In this document: in pieces, positions 8,220 to 16,629 of the stretch | Numbering within the stretch: position 1 is the first letter of the stretch | How the letters are laid out: every line of letters begins with the position of its first letter | DNA from: MFD01213-c1 sp963704405 | Lineage (GTDB): Bacteria; Planctomycetota; Phycisphaerae; Tepidisphaerales; Tepidisphaeraceae | Length of the DNA: 64,000 nt | Reading direction: 5' to 3' | Assembly (NCBI GenBank): GCA_963704405.1 | Contig: OY969903.1 | Span: 248,001 to 312,000 of the forward strand | Program-made: the position numbers and the translations under genes | Notes under the pieces: model-generated | What the model saw: the letters and a program-made list of their open reading frames with translations, nothing else | Database searches by the model: none | What the model was told of the DNA's origin: nothing

Positions 8220-9348
8220 ATGCGCACCGCTTCCGACTATATTTCCCAACGTGCCCTGGGCGTAGACGCTTCGGGGATCCGTAAGGTTTTTGACCTTGCC
8301 GCCAGGATGAAGGACCCGATCAACCTGTCGATCGGGCTGCCGGATTTCGATGTCCCCGACTTTGTTAAAACCGCCGCCATCGAGTCGATCAACGCTGGTC
8401 AGAACCGGTATACCCAGACCCAGGGCATCGCGCCCTGCGCGAGCGGCTGCGTAAAGATTTGTCTGCCGAGATCGGCCGCGATGTGGGTGATGTCCTGATC
8501 ACCAGCGGCGTGTCCGGGGGGCTGCTGCTCGCCATTCTCTCTACCATTGATCCCGGCGACGAAGCGATTTTTCTCGATCCTTATTTTGTGATGTACAAGC
8601 ACCTGCTCACGATGGCGGGTGGCAAATCGGTGAGCGTCGACAGCTACCCTGACTTCCGCTTTTACGCCGACCGGGTCGAGCGCGCCATCACACCGCGGAC
8701 GAAGCTGCTGATCCTGAACAGCCCCAGCAATCCCACCGGTGTGCTGATGACCCAGGCCGAAGTGCAGTCGGCTGTTGATGTCGCCCGCAAACATAATCTC
8801 CTGATTCTCTCGGACGAAATCTACGAGCCGTTCCTGTACGACGTCGGCCGGTCCTCCGGGGCGCTCTCCCCAGCCCCGCGCGGCTCTACGAAAACACCGT
8901 CATCCTTCGCGGTTTCAGCAAGAGCCATGCAATGACCGGGTGGCGACTCGGCTATGCCGCCGGACCGGAGGCGGTCATCTCGCAGATGACCAAGCTCCAG
9001 CAGTACACGTTTGTCTGCGCCCCTTCGCCGCTCCAATATGCGGCGTTGAAAGCGCTTGATGTGCCAATGAAGGATGCCGTCTTAGCCTATCGCCGCAAGC
9101 GTGACATGGTGTTTGAAGGGCTCGGCAAAAAGTTCGAGCTGGTCAAACCTGAAGGCGCTTTCTACATCTTCCCCAAGGCTCCGGGCGGCATGACCGCTTC
9201 GGAATTTGTGACCCAGGCGATCGACCGCAACGTCCTGATCATCCCCGGCAACGTCTTCAGCGAGCGGGACACCCATTTCCGAATCAGTTACGCCACCACG
9301 GATGAAAAGCTTCGCCAGGGTGTCGATATCCTGAATTCCCTCGCGTGA
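8220..9348 (+). CDS. Class I/II aminotransferase (PLP), broken by two frame changes
   Basis: Read as one gene of about 376 residues, the family's usual length. The N-terminus (SIGLPDFDVPDFVKTAAIE, NRYTQTQG) is in one frame, the middle (SGVSGGLLLAI, SPSNPTG, SDEIYE) in a second, and the C-terminus in a third. The PLP-lysine segment FSKSHAMTGWRLGYAAG spans the last junction, and PEGAFYIFPKAPGG and FRISYATTDEKL follow. One base is missing near 8431-8437 (CCC before CTGCGC) and one in 8851-8882. All catalytic elements exist, so indel errors are likelier than decay. The fold and motifs fit an aspartate/aromatic-type aminotransferase; the substrate is uncertain. No Shine-Dalgarno: the start abuts heptamer repeats. 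Confidence 0.8.
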
Positions 9349-9787
9349 TGGGGCACCCGCCACGGGGTGGGTCAGTGAAACCGATGGTGTCTTGCGAACG
9401 GAAAGACGTTTGCCATGGAATGATCGGTGAGCCAACACAAAAGTGAGGCGCGGTGGCGCGCCGGGCGCGACGTTGGCCGCGATTGGTTTCTTTATCTATA
9501 GGACAATTAACGGGTTATGAAAGCAGCCTGCAAAAATATAGCAAGTATTTGACATCATGCGCCCAAATTTATCCCAAGTTAACAGTTGGCCGCTGATTGC
9601 TCCCCGCACCGGGCGGGTGGATTGAAGCTGTCTATCTGTGGGCTGTTGTTGGTTGGTGACTAAAGCACCACCATTCTGACGGGAAGCCCCAACTTGCGCG
9701 AATGCAATTTCCGTAAAGATAACATCTTGCGGCTTAACTGAATGCCATTCGGGGCGGTCCCCAATGCCGTCCCGTCATGATTGGGTT
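9349..9787. other. Intergenic region, no gene recognised
   Basis: About 440 bp between convergent genes. I see no coding frame. It contains GAATGCCATTCGG at 9740-9752, identical to the first 13 bases of the insertion sequence end at 31611, with a GCGGCTTAAC-like flank that also resembles the other IS end. Confidence 0.5.
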
Positions 9788-10954
9788 TCACCCCGGCAGC
9801 CGCACAAGCGCACTCCGAAAGCGCCCCAGCGAATCATAAAGCTGCTTATATCGATCCCCTTGTTTCACCGCATCCGTCGCCGCCAACTCCTTGAGAATCC
9901 TGCGCTGCTCTGGCGTGACAATGTCAACACGCCCAACCATCACCCGACGAATATCCGCCTCCACCAACACATGAAGCGGAAGGTAATGCTCGGTCCACGC
10001 GCGAGGCACGATAAAAAACAACCGCGTGCCTGGGCTCTTAAAGTATGAAAGCTCCCACGTCGCCAACATCGCGGTCGCTTCGTCTTCAAAAAGACCTTCC
10101 TTCACCAACGCCGCGTGCATGTCGCTTTTCAGCGTTTCAAGATTGCCGCCAGCGAAATCACGCGCCGGAAAGTCGGCTGCGGTGAGCGTCGAGCCGGCGC
10201 GCACCTGATACAAACCGTGAAGGTCAACGCTGCGCCATGCGCAGGCGCCGTCAGCTCGAATCGTGCAGAACCAGGCAGTGGGGATGGTGAAGGTGTCCCG
10301 TTCATGGCCCTCCAGCTCGAGCTGATTTTCGAATTCAATGTCGTCCCCTTGCCGCACGAGGCGCACAGGCGCGTTCAGGTGCGCCAGTCCCCGATAAAAG
10401 AGAAACCGGTCGGTTTCACCGTTCGTCGCGGTGACGTTGGCCGCATCGACGGCACGCGGCGTGGTCCACACGTGGTAGTCCGTCTGCGGCAACGCGCGAT
10501 CCCCGCCAAGGGTGAGACCCGTCCAGGTGAGCGTGCTTACCGTCCTGGCGGTGAGCGGCTCGCGAAACTCCCAGCTGCCGAATGGGATGGCCGGCGCAGT
10601 GGAAGCCGCCGGGTAAAACTGCGTGAGCAGACCACCATGGAAGGTCGCGGAGACGTCGATGGACGAAAACCGCTGATCCGCAGCCGGATGAAAGTAGAGA
10701 ACCGGAGTCTCCAGCCGCATAGTGACGCTGGGGAATGAAGAGGGCATCCCCTGGCTCAGCCGAAATTGATCGCTGATCAAATCGTGCGTGAACGGCGGGA
10801 GCGCTTCATCATCTGCATTGATGCCGCCGACCGCATTTCCCCTCTCGTCTTGCAGCGAAGTGAAGGTCCCCCATTCATGGATCAGCAATTTCTGACCCCC
10901 AAAAACCGGGGCAGCGAAAAGGCCGGCAACGACCACCAAGATCAGCAGGCGCAT
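9788..10954 (-). CDS. Secreted protein of unknown function (IHEWGTFT family)
   Basis: 388 residues with a signal peptide (MRLLILVVVAGLFAAPVFGG). The mature N-terminus LLIHEWGTFTSLQDERGN is characteristic of an uncharacterised family in Planctomycetes, Verrucomicrobia and Acidobacteria. The body is beta-rich with the segments RLETPVLYFHP and GSWEFREPL; a helical C-terminus (TPEQRRILKELAATDA) may interact with other proteins. No catalytic motif is recognised. Monocistronic and convergent with the aminotransferase. Confidence 0.7.
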   Translation of the reverse strand: MRLLILVVVAGLFAAPVFGGQKLLIHEWGTFTSLQDERGNAVGGINADDEALPPFTHDLISDQFRLSQGMPSSFPSVTMRLETPVLYFHPAADQRFSSIDVSATFHGGLLTQFYPAASTAPAIPFGSWEFREPLTARTVSTLTWTGLTLGGDRALPQTDYHVWTTPRAVDAANVTATNGETDRFLFYRGLAHLNAPVRLVRQGDDIEFENQLELEGHERDTFTIPTAWFCTIRADGACAWRSVDLHGLYQVRAGSTLTAADFPARDFAGGNLETLKSDMHAALVKEGLFEDEATAMLATWELSYFKSPGTRLFFIVPRAWTEHYLPLHVLVEADIRRVMVGRVDIVTPEQRRILKELAATDAVKQGDRYKQLYDSLGRFRSALVRLPG

Positions 10955-11369
10955 AGAATCTCCCGAAGGTGATGATCAGTATAACCTTCGACACCAAATG
11001 CGGGAGAAAGTTCCACCCGATCCTGCGGAAATTTGCCAAAGAGCATTTTCCAACTTAGATACCAATCGATCCCCAACCCCGAGCGGCCCGTCCGCTTGAG
11101 CCGGCGGCGGCGTCATCGCTAGTTCGTGAACCCGCAACGGCATACGCGCCGACCCCCATGGGCCCGGCCATCGCCACCCCGGCCTTGTGTGCGGCAAAAG
11201 CATCCTGCAATAACCACCCGCCGGTTTATCATGCTGGCCACTTCCCACCCGAACCTGCCAGCCTCCGCTCGCAACCGCCGATCACTGTGCCGCTTGACAG
11301 CAGACCGATCACGATGCCACTATCAGCACATGTCGACGTATCTGCGCGACCCGTGAGTTTATTGAGTAG
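10955..11369. other. Intergenic region upstream of the cassette array, no gene recognised
   Basis: About 415 bp with no convincing frame. Its last base (11369) is the G of a GTTATCT core site, so its right end is the junction with the first integron-type cassette. I could not recognise an attI site or an integrase gene in it. Confidence 0.45.
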
Positions 11370-11379
11370 TTATCTGCCC

Positions 11380-11603
11380 ATGATCACCATCGCTGAAGCT
11401 GACCAAGTTCCCGGCTGCTCAACACCTTTATGGCGTTGGTGCCTTGGATCATCATCTTCCTCTTCCTGTGGGTTGCGATCTTCCAGTACCTCCGAAAGGA
11501 CAAGCGGGCGAATACAAATTTGCGGGTGATGGAGGAGCGCATTACCGCGTTGGAACAAGCTGTAAAAGAGCTTCAATCGCGGTCTCCCGGCGAGGGTGGA
11601 TAA
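11380..11603 (+). CDS. Cassette gene 1: small membrane-anchored coiled-coil protein
   Basis: The ATG at 11380 lies 10 bp inside cassette 1, mirroring cassette 2, but the frame leads into nonsense after about 11 codons. One missing base near 11404-11414 would join MITIAEADQVPG to LLNTFMALVPWIIIFLFLWVAIF, a good membrane helix, then a basic turn (QYLRKDKRAN) and a coiled coil (VMEERITALEQAVKELQ). This gives about 74 residues. Without the correction, an intact 57-residue frame runs from the ATG at 11430. The TAA stop lies inside the attC box, as is usual for cassettes. Function unknown. Confidence 0.6.
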
Positions 11604-11693
11604 CCAAACGCTGGACCGGCCCCGCGTCGAGCGTTCTGGTAAAGTGAAAGTCGGTCGGCGCGGTGCCGGCCATTGAACGTGGGTCCGTTATCT
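11598..11693 (+). repeat. attC-like recombination site 1
   Basis: It starts with GGATAAC and ends with GTTATCT. Between them, ACGCTGGACCGGCCCCGCG pairs imperfectly with the 3' half (CGCGGTGCCGGCC ... ACGTGGGTCC), giving a folded palindrome of about 96 nt with mismatches and spacers as in attC sites. Confidence 0.75.
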
Positions 11694-11698
11694 GCCCT

Positions 11699-11983
11699 AT
11701 GGCACTCATCATCGTCGGCAAATCGAAATGCCCAATCTGCGGCGAAGTGCTGCAAGAAGGCCAACGGCGTGTTGCCACGAGCCACTTCATCTATGAGAAG
11801 TCTGACCCGCTTTGGAGGTTCTCCGACGCGGGTATGCATTACGATTGTTTTCAGAGGTGGGACCACCGCGAGGAGTTTGTGGCGAAGTACAACGCAACGA
11901 TGGGCCAGAAGGCGTGGGGCAACGGAACGCGCCATCACATGCTGCCAGACGGAATCGTCGAGAGCGTTCCGGCGGGCAGATAA
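11699..11983 (+). CDS. Cassette gene 2: small zinc-ribbon protein
   Basis: 94 residues from the ATG at 11699, 11 bp inside cassette 2; a GTG at 11663 would lie within the preceding attC and is rejected. SKCPICGEVLQEGQ supplies a CPxCG knuckle and GMHYDCFQRW supplies H and C, so one zinc can be bound. The C-terminus has MGQKAWGNGTRHHML. The TAA stop sits in the AGATAAC box of its attC. Too little similarity for a function; nucleic acid or protein binding is possible. Confidence 0.75.
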   Translation: MALIIVGKSKCPICGEVLQEGQRRVATSHFIYEKSDPLWRFSDAGMHYDCFQRWDHREEFVAKYNATMGQKAWGNGTRHHMLPDGIVESVPAGR

Positions 11984-12070
11984 CCACGCAACTGGACCGG
12001 GGCCACGACGGTCCCCCGTGAATCGAGCGCTGGTCGTCGGCCCCGGCCAGTAAATGTTGGTCCGTTATGC
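11978..12070 (+). repeat. attC-like recombination site 2
   Basis: Bounded by AGATAAC and GTTATGC. The arms AACTGGACCGGGGCCACGACG and the complement of CGTCGGCCCCGGCCAGTAAA pair almost completely, with a short unpaired base as in attC. The inner part (GTCCCCCGTGAATCGAGCGC) forms the loop. Confidence 0.8.
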
Positions 12071-12093
12071 CCTTGAGAACTTAGGAACGGCCC

Positions 12094-12318
12094 ATGATCA
12101 TACGCACCACGATCTTGTCGATTCTGGTAGGAGCACTGGGCACTGCGGGGTGCGATAAGTCGGAATCTTCAGGCAATTTGCCACCTTCTACCCAGCCGTC
12201 ACCTTCTGTCGAGCGGCATCCCGTGACGGCGAAGGAGAACGCGGACAACCTGCGAGTACTCGGTCAAGGCATCGTAATGCCAGCCACGCAACCGTCGAAC
12301 CAAGCCGCCAAGCCCTGA
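12094..12318 (+). CDS. Cassette gene 3: small lipoprotein
   Basis: 74 residues with an N-terminal signal (MIIRTTILSILVGALGTAGC). The lipobox cysteine is residue 20, followed by a polar, Pro/Ser-rich tail (PPSTQPSPSVERHP) and MPATQPSNQAAKP. AGGAA seven bases ahead of the ATG is a good ribosome site. The stop lies just before the GCATAAC box of attC 3. Exported small proteins are frequent in integron cassettes; no specific role can be named. Confidence 0.7.
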   Translation: MIIRTTILSILVGALGTAGCDKSESSGNLPPSTQPSPSVERHPVTAKENADNLRVLGQGIVMPATQPSNQAAKP

Positions 12319-12322
12319 TCGG

Positions 12323-12360
12323 GCATAACCAGCCGACTGTGGACGGGCCCGCGTCGCGTT
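12323..12360 (+). repeat. Partial attC-like site 3
   Basis: GCATAAC followed by CAGCCGACTGTGGACGGGCCC resembles the 5' half of an attC, but I find no complementary 3' half or GTT core afterwards. The right end of the array appears truncated. Confidence 0.55.
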
Positions 12361-12453
12361 GGCCGCCACATCTATGAGCAAGCCGTTGTCAAGGCGGGAA
12401 CTCATTTCATTGCGGGGTATTTCCAAACATTTATTCGACATCATCCGCTTGTA

Positions 12454-12477
12454 GGCGGCAGGCGTTTGCCTGCCGCC
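12454..12477. repeat. Perfect 10-bp hairpin
   Basis: GGCGGCAGGC and GCCTGCCGCC are separated by GTTT. No T-run on either side; it lies between the cassette array and ruvC. It may be a REP-like hairpin or mark the array border. The rest of 12361-12659 shows no gene. Confidence 0.55.
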
Positions 12478-12659
12478 GGAACGTGCCATTTAATAAAATT
12501 CAGTGCCAGCCTCACTCAGATCGACGCGAGTTCAAAGGCTCGTGGTCGGAACTTTGGTCCCGGAGAGAGACTTTGGCCGCAGTGGCGGGCCACGCATTTC
12601 GTTTCAATCAGGCTAATAGTGGCCAGATGGGTGGGTGGGTTGCGGGGGGAGGAGGGGTT

Positions 12660-13154
12660 TTATTTTCGGGTGAGGAGGGAGTTGGCGAGGTGGCGGCCGC
12701 AGCAGAGGGCGATGGCGAGGGCGTCGGCGACGTCGGGGGGATTGGGGGGGGCTTTGAGGTTCCAGAGGGATTGGATGGCGCGCTGCATTTGGGATTTGCC
12801 GGAGTGACCGTGGCCGGTGAGGGATTGTTTGACGCGGTTGGCGGGGTATTGCTCGATCTGGAGGGAGTGGCGGGCGGCGACGAGGAGGATTACGCCGCGG
12901 GCGTGGCCCATGAGGATGGCGGTGCGAGGGTGGGCGTAATGGGCATAGAGCTGCTCGACGGCGCAGACCTGGGGTTTGTGTTCCTGGATCAGGGCGTCGA
13001 GTTCGTTTTCGAGTTCGACGAGGCGCTGGGAGAGGGGGGATTTTTCGGTGAGGCGGATGACACCGCCGTCGATGAGGATGGGTTTTACGGCGCGGTAGTC
13101 GATGACGCCGTAACCGGTGAGGCGGAGGCCGGGGTCTATGCCTAGGATTTTCAT
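12660..13154 (-). CDS. ruvC: Holliday junction resolvase RuvC
   Basis: 164 residues, the normal size, from the ATG of MKILGIDPGLRLTGYG. It cleaves Holliday junctions with RuvAB. Acidic catalytic residues are visible: D in GIDPG, E in CAVEQLYAHYAHPRT, and the C-terminal DVADALAIALC. The basic Gly/His region NRVKQSLTGHGHSGKSQM matches the substrate-binding segment. The open frame extends ten codons further upstream without a ribosome site, so I use 13154. ruvA and ruvB are not adjacent. Confidence 0.95.
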   Translation of the reverse strand: MKILGIDPGLRLTGYGVIDYRAVKPILIDGGVIRLTEKSPLSQRLVELENELDALIQEHKPQVCAVEQLYAHYAHPRTAILMGHARGVILLVAARHSLQIEQYPANRVKQSLTGHGHSGKSQMQRAIQSLWNLKAPPNPPDVADALAIALCCGRHLANSLLTRK

Positions 13155-13323
13155 TTTTTCGAGATGCGAAGGCACGAAGATCAACGGGTGTTGCAGCCGC
13201 GGGTTTCAGGGATTGCGCCGATTTTCAGGACGGGGTTTTGTTTGCATCTGCGTCATTGCGTGAAATCTGCGGTTAAGAATTTTCTTTTGTGTTTCTATAT
13301 CCGGTGTTTCTTTGTCCGGGTGG

Positions 13324-14841
13324 TTATTCTTTTCTCCAGATCGTTCCATCGGGACGATCCTCGAGGGTAACGCCTGCCTTGATCAAACCATCGCGGATTC
13401 CGTCGGCCAGCGCGAAGTTTTTGGATTTTCTGGCTTCCTGGCGAAGGGTGATGAGGAGCTGCATGAGTTGCTGGGTGAGAGAGTCGTCTTTTTTCTTTCC
13501 CTGGGGGGCGGCCGCGATGCGGAAGAGGCCGAGGAGCGAGCCGAGGTTTTTGATGGTGACGGCGGTGGCGGCGACGGCTTTGAGGAGTTCTTCGTTTTTG
13601 TTTTTTTCCAGGTCGTAGCGCTCGATGAAACTATTAGATTCGCCGGCGAGTTCGTGCATGACGGCGATGGCGCCGGCGGTGTTGAAGTCGTCGTCCATCA
13701 TCTCCAGGAACTTGATCTTGAGATTGAGGATGTCGCGCATGAAATGGCCGTGCTCGGAATCGAGCAGCGTGTTGGCGATGGAGGCGGCGTCGGGAGAGTC
13801 GGCGGTGAGCGGCTGGCCGGTCAGGCGCTCGATGCGTTCAAACAGGCGGGCGAAGACAGCCATTCCTTTTTTGGAGGAGGCGAGCGCGTCTTCAGTGAAT
13901 TCGATCGGGCGGCGGTAATGAGTGCTGAGGAGCAGGTAGCGCAGGAGTTCGGGGCCGCAGGTGTTGAGCAGGTCCTGGGCGCGGACGCCGGTGGCGTTGC
14001 CGGTGGTTTCGTGGATGTCGTCGGTTTTCCATTCACCGCCGGCAGCTTTGGTGCGGACTTTGGTGAGGCCGTTGTGCATCCAGAAGCGAGCGAAAGGCTG
14101 GCCGGTGCAGCTTTCGCTCTGGGCGAGCTCATTTTCGTGGTGGGGGAACATGAGATCCATGCCGCCGCCATGGATATCGAAGGTGGGGCCGAGGTATTTC
14201 ATGCTCATGGCGGAGCATTCGATATGCCAGCCGGGGCGGCCTTTGCCCCAGGGTGAATCCCAGGCAGATTCGCCGGGCTTGGCGGATTTCCAGAGCGCGA
14301 AGTCGGCGGCGTTGCGCTTGCCGCTGCCTTCGAGGGCGCGGTTGCCGGCTTCCTGGTCTTCCAGGCGGCGATTGGAAAGCTTGCCGTAGTCGCTGTCTTT
14401 AGTGACATCGAACCATACGTTGCCATCAGCGGGATAAGCGAAGTTGCGGGCGATGAGGCCTTCGCACATTTCGATGATCTCGGTCATGTGCTCGGATGCT
14501 TTTGGGAAGCGGTCGATGGTGTCGATGCCGAACGCCGCGAGGCACTGGAAATATTCGGCGGTGTGCTTCTCCGCCATGTCCTTCATGGTGACGCCGGCCT
14601 TGTTGGCGGCGTTGATCAGCTTGTCGTCGACATCGGTGATGTTGACGACCCAGGTGACCTCGAAGCCTTTGTATTGCAGGTAGCGTTTGACGGCGTCGAA
14701 GATGACCGGGCCGACCATGTGGCCGATATGAGGGGACTTGTAGACGGTGGGCCCGCAGAGATAAATGCCCACCTTGCCGGGGCGGGCGGGTTCGAAGAGT
14801 TCTTTCTGCTTGGACAGTGTGTTGTAAACGCGTAACGTCAT
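13324..14841 (-). CDS. cysS: Cysteinyl-tRNA synthetase with an abnormal KMSKS region
   Basis: 505 residues. The class I signature HIGH is at residues 38-41 (SPHIGHMVGP). Zinc ligands are likely C29 (YLCGPTVY), the Cys of WHIECSAMS and the His/Glu of HHENELAQ. The C-terminal DALR/anticodon part is present (KSKNFALADGIRDGLIKAGV). Where KMSKSLGN is expected (about residue 270), the sequence reads DDIHETTGN, with no lysine in the loop. The reading frame is uninterrupted on both sides. Some planctomycete enzymes have a relaxed motif, so it may still be active. It charges tRNA-Cys in the cytoplasm. Confidence 0.93.
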   Translation of the reverse strand: MTLRVYNTLSKQKELFEPARPGKVGIYLCGPTVYKSPHIGHMVGPVIFDAVKRYLQYKGFEVTWVVNITDVDDKLINAANKAGVTMKDMAEKHTAEYFQCLAAFGIDTIDRFPKASEHMTEIIEMCEGLIARNFAYPADGNVWFDVTKDSDYGKLSNRRLEDQEAGNRALEGSGKRNAADFALWKSAKPGESAWDSPWGKGRPGWHIECSAMSMKYLGPTFDIHGGGMDLMFPHHENELAQSESCTGQPFARFWMHNGLTKVRTKAAGGEWKTDDIHETTGNATGVRAQDLLNTCGPELLRYLLLSTHYRRPIEFTEDALASSKKGMAVFARLFERIERLTGQPLTADSPDAASIANTLLDSEHGHFMRDILNLKIKFLEMMDDDFNTAGAIAVMHELAGESNSFIERYDLEKNKNEELLKAVAATAVTIKNLGSLLGLFRIAAAPQGKKKDDSLTQQLMQLLITLRQEARKSKNFALADGIRDGLIKAGVTLEDRPDGTIWRKE

Positions 14842-14987
14842 GGCGGGGGTAGTTTGTGGGAAGGGGCGGATGTTGTCTATATATGAGGCGGGATTCCTGG
14901 GGAGGGCAAAGGCAGGCGACGTGGGGGGATTTTGAAAGCCGAGCGCATTTGGCGCTCGAAATCGTGCTTAGCTCGACTTTTGCTCTT

Positions 14988-16622
14988 TCATGGCATATCC
15001 GTCGTTGTCGAGGCTTGTTCGCCTAGTTTGCGATAGATCCTGGTTCGATTGATGCCGAGGCGGCGAGCGGCTTCGGTGATGTTGCCGCCGGTTTCGGCAA
15101 GGGCCCGGCGGATGAGGATGTTTTCGGCGGCTTCGAGATTCAGGGGGAGATCGGTGCTTGCTGCAAAGGCGGGGAGGGACTCTGTTGAACCAGCGGCGGC
15201 TGCCGAGGAACTGCCGGCTGAGGTTGAGGCGCAGGGCTTGGTGGGTTGACCGGGCTGGGTGGCGAGGTGGAGGTGTTCTACGCGGACCGTTTCTCCGCCG
15301 CTCTCGATGAGGGAGCGTTCGATGACATTTTTGAGTTCGCGGACGTTGCCGGGGAAGGGGTGGGCGAGCAGGGCGTCGACGACGTCCTGATGGACCGCGG
15401 GGACGGCGACGCCCATTTCGGTGGCGAAGAGGCGGAGAAAATGAGCCGCGAGGAGAGGGATGTCTTCGGGGCGCTCGCGGAGTGCGGGGAGGAAGACGGT
15501 GAACTGGGCGAGGCGGAAGTAGAGATCCTGGCGGAAGGCGCCGGTTTGGATTTGTGATTGGAGGTCGGCATTGGTGGCGGCGACGATCCTGACGTCCACT
15601 TCTTTTTCGCGGGAGGCGCCCAGCGGCGTGACGCGGCCATCTTCGAGGACGCGAAGGAGTTTGGCCTGGAGGGCGGCGGGCATGTCACCGATTTCGTCGA
15701 GGAAGAGGGTGCCGCCGTGGGCCTGTTCGAAATAGCCTTTGCGGTCCATGGTTGCGCCGGTGAAGGCGCCGCGGATGTGGCCGAAGAGCATGGATTCGGC
15801 CAGCTCTGACGGAATGGCGACGCAATTGACGGGAACGAAAGGGCCTTTGCTGCGCGTGCTGCCGAAGTGGATGGCGCGGGCGACGAGTTCCTTGCCGGTG
15901 CCGCTTTCGCCGGTGATGAGCGCGTTGACGGAGCCGAAATTCTGGAGGCGGCGGACATCATGCAGGATGCGGTTGATGGTGCGGCTCTTGCCGATGAAGC
16001 CGGAGATTCCCCAGCGTTCGGCTTCGCGATCGGAAATGCTGGACAACTGCTCATCGGCGGCCTTGAGGGCGGTTTCGGCCTTTTCGCGGCGGCGCATTTC
16101 TTCGCGCAGGCGATCGTTGGCGGCAGTCAGCTCGGCGGTTTTCAATTCGAGCTCTTCGTTGTTCCGGCGGAGCTGGCGGGTGAGCTGGTTGATCTTCAGG
16201 TGGGTGTGCACGCGGATGAGGACTTCTTCGGCGTGGAAGGGTTTGGCGATGAAATCCACGCCGCCGGCTTCGAAGGCTTCGATGAGGCTTTGGGTTTCGT
16301 CGCGGGCGCTGATGAAGAGGATGGGGATGTCGCAGGTTTGAGCATCGGCGCGAAGGCGGCGGCAGGTTTCGTAGCCGTCGATTCCGGAAAGCATGATATC
16401 GAGAAGGATGAGATCGGGCTGGGCGCGGGAGGCGATTTCGAGCGCGATTTCGCCGCTGGGGGCGGCGAGGATGTCGTAGGCGTGGGGCTCGAGCACGCGG
16501 GTGAGCAGGTCGAGATTGGCGGGGGTGTCATCGACGAGGAGAATGCGCCGGCCGGATTGGGGGGGATCGGAGTCCGCGGAGTGCGGGAGGGAAGCGGCGG
16601 GCATGTCGTGGGTTAAACTCAT
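14988..16622 (-). CDS. Sigma54-dependent response regulator (REC-AAA+-Fis)
   Basis: 544 residues. The receiver domain is at about 25-140 (LLVDDTPANLDLLTRVL, phospho-Asp in LILLDIMLSG, Lys in IAKPF). A coiled-coil linker follows at about 145-210. The AAA+ domain at about 225-450 has Walker A GESGTGKE, GAFTGA in RGAFTGATM, and Walker B GGTLFLDEIGD. The C-terminal Fis-type helix-turn-helix contains NITEAARRLGINRTRIYRKL. It activates RNA polymerase-sigma54 promoters after phosphorylation. It starts 7 bp after the stop of the hybrid kinase, so the two form an operon and probably a cognate pair. Confidence 0.93.
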   Translation of the reverse strand: MSLTHDMPAASLPHSADSDPPQSGRRILLVDDTPANLDLLTRVLEPHAYDILAAPSGEIALEIASRAQPDLILLDIMLSGIDGYETCRRLRADAQTCDIPILFISARDETQSLIEAFEAGGVDFIAKPFHAEEVLIRVHTHLKINQLTRQLRRNNEELELKTAELTAANDRLREEMRRREKAETALKAADEQLSSISDREAERWGISGFIGKSRTINRILHDVRRLQNFGSVNALITGESGTGKELVARAIHFGSTRSKGPFVPVNCVAIPSELAESMLFGHIRGAFTGATMDRKGYFEQAHGGTLFLDEIGDMPAALQAKLLRVLEDGRVTPLGASREKEVDVRIVAATNADLQSQIQTGAFRQDLYFRLAQFTVFLPALRERPEDIPLLAAHFLRLFATEMGVAVPAVHQDVVDALLAHPFPGNVRELKNVIERSLIESGGETVRVEHLHLATQPGQPTKPCASTSAGSSSAAAAGSTESLPAFAASTDLPLNLEAAENILIRRALAETGGNITEAARRLGINRTRIYRKLGEQASTTTDMP

Positions 16623-16629
16623 GGTGTTT

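Larger units (their letters stand above)
11370..12360 (+). mobile_element. Integron-type gene cassette array without integrase (CALIN)
   Basis: Three small plus-strand genes, each beginning 10-29 bp after a GTT core and each ending in or beside a (G/A/C)ATAAC box. Cassette 1 is 11370-11687, cassette 2 is 11688-12064, and cassette 3 starts at 12065. The box at the start of each cassette pairs with the box at its own end: TTATCT with AGATAA for cassette 2, TTATGC with GCATAA for cassette 3, and TTATCT with GGATAA (one mismatch) for cassette 1. That is what excision as circles through attC predicts. Between the genes are ~95-bp imperfect palindromes. The last attC is cut off and no integrase or attI is in the window. 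Confidence 0.8.

Noticed and set aside
10976..11356. Short frames in the gap before the cassettes
   Set aside because: Trp/Arg/Pro-rich translation, no ribosome site and no motif.
11100..11369. attI site and integrase for the cassette array
   Set aside because: No tyrosine recombinase motif (R..HxxR..Y with the IntI insertion) in any frame of the window and no recognisable attI; the array is called as integrase-less.
13954..14060. A frame break as the cause of the missing KMSKS in cysS
   Set aside because: The same frame reads through with conserved residues immediately on both sides, and neither alternative frame contains KMSKS.
12483..14256. Long plus-strand frames opposite ruvC and cysS (also 43780-45246, 52662-53915, 57984-59384, and 1236-2372 on the minus strand)
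   Set aside because: They are antisense to well-conserved genes, consist of Gly/Val/Asp/Glu-rich or Arg/Ser-rich sequence, and have no domain; GC-driven shadows.
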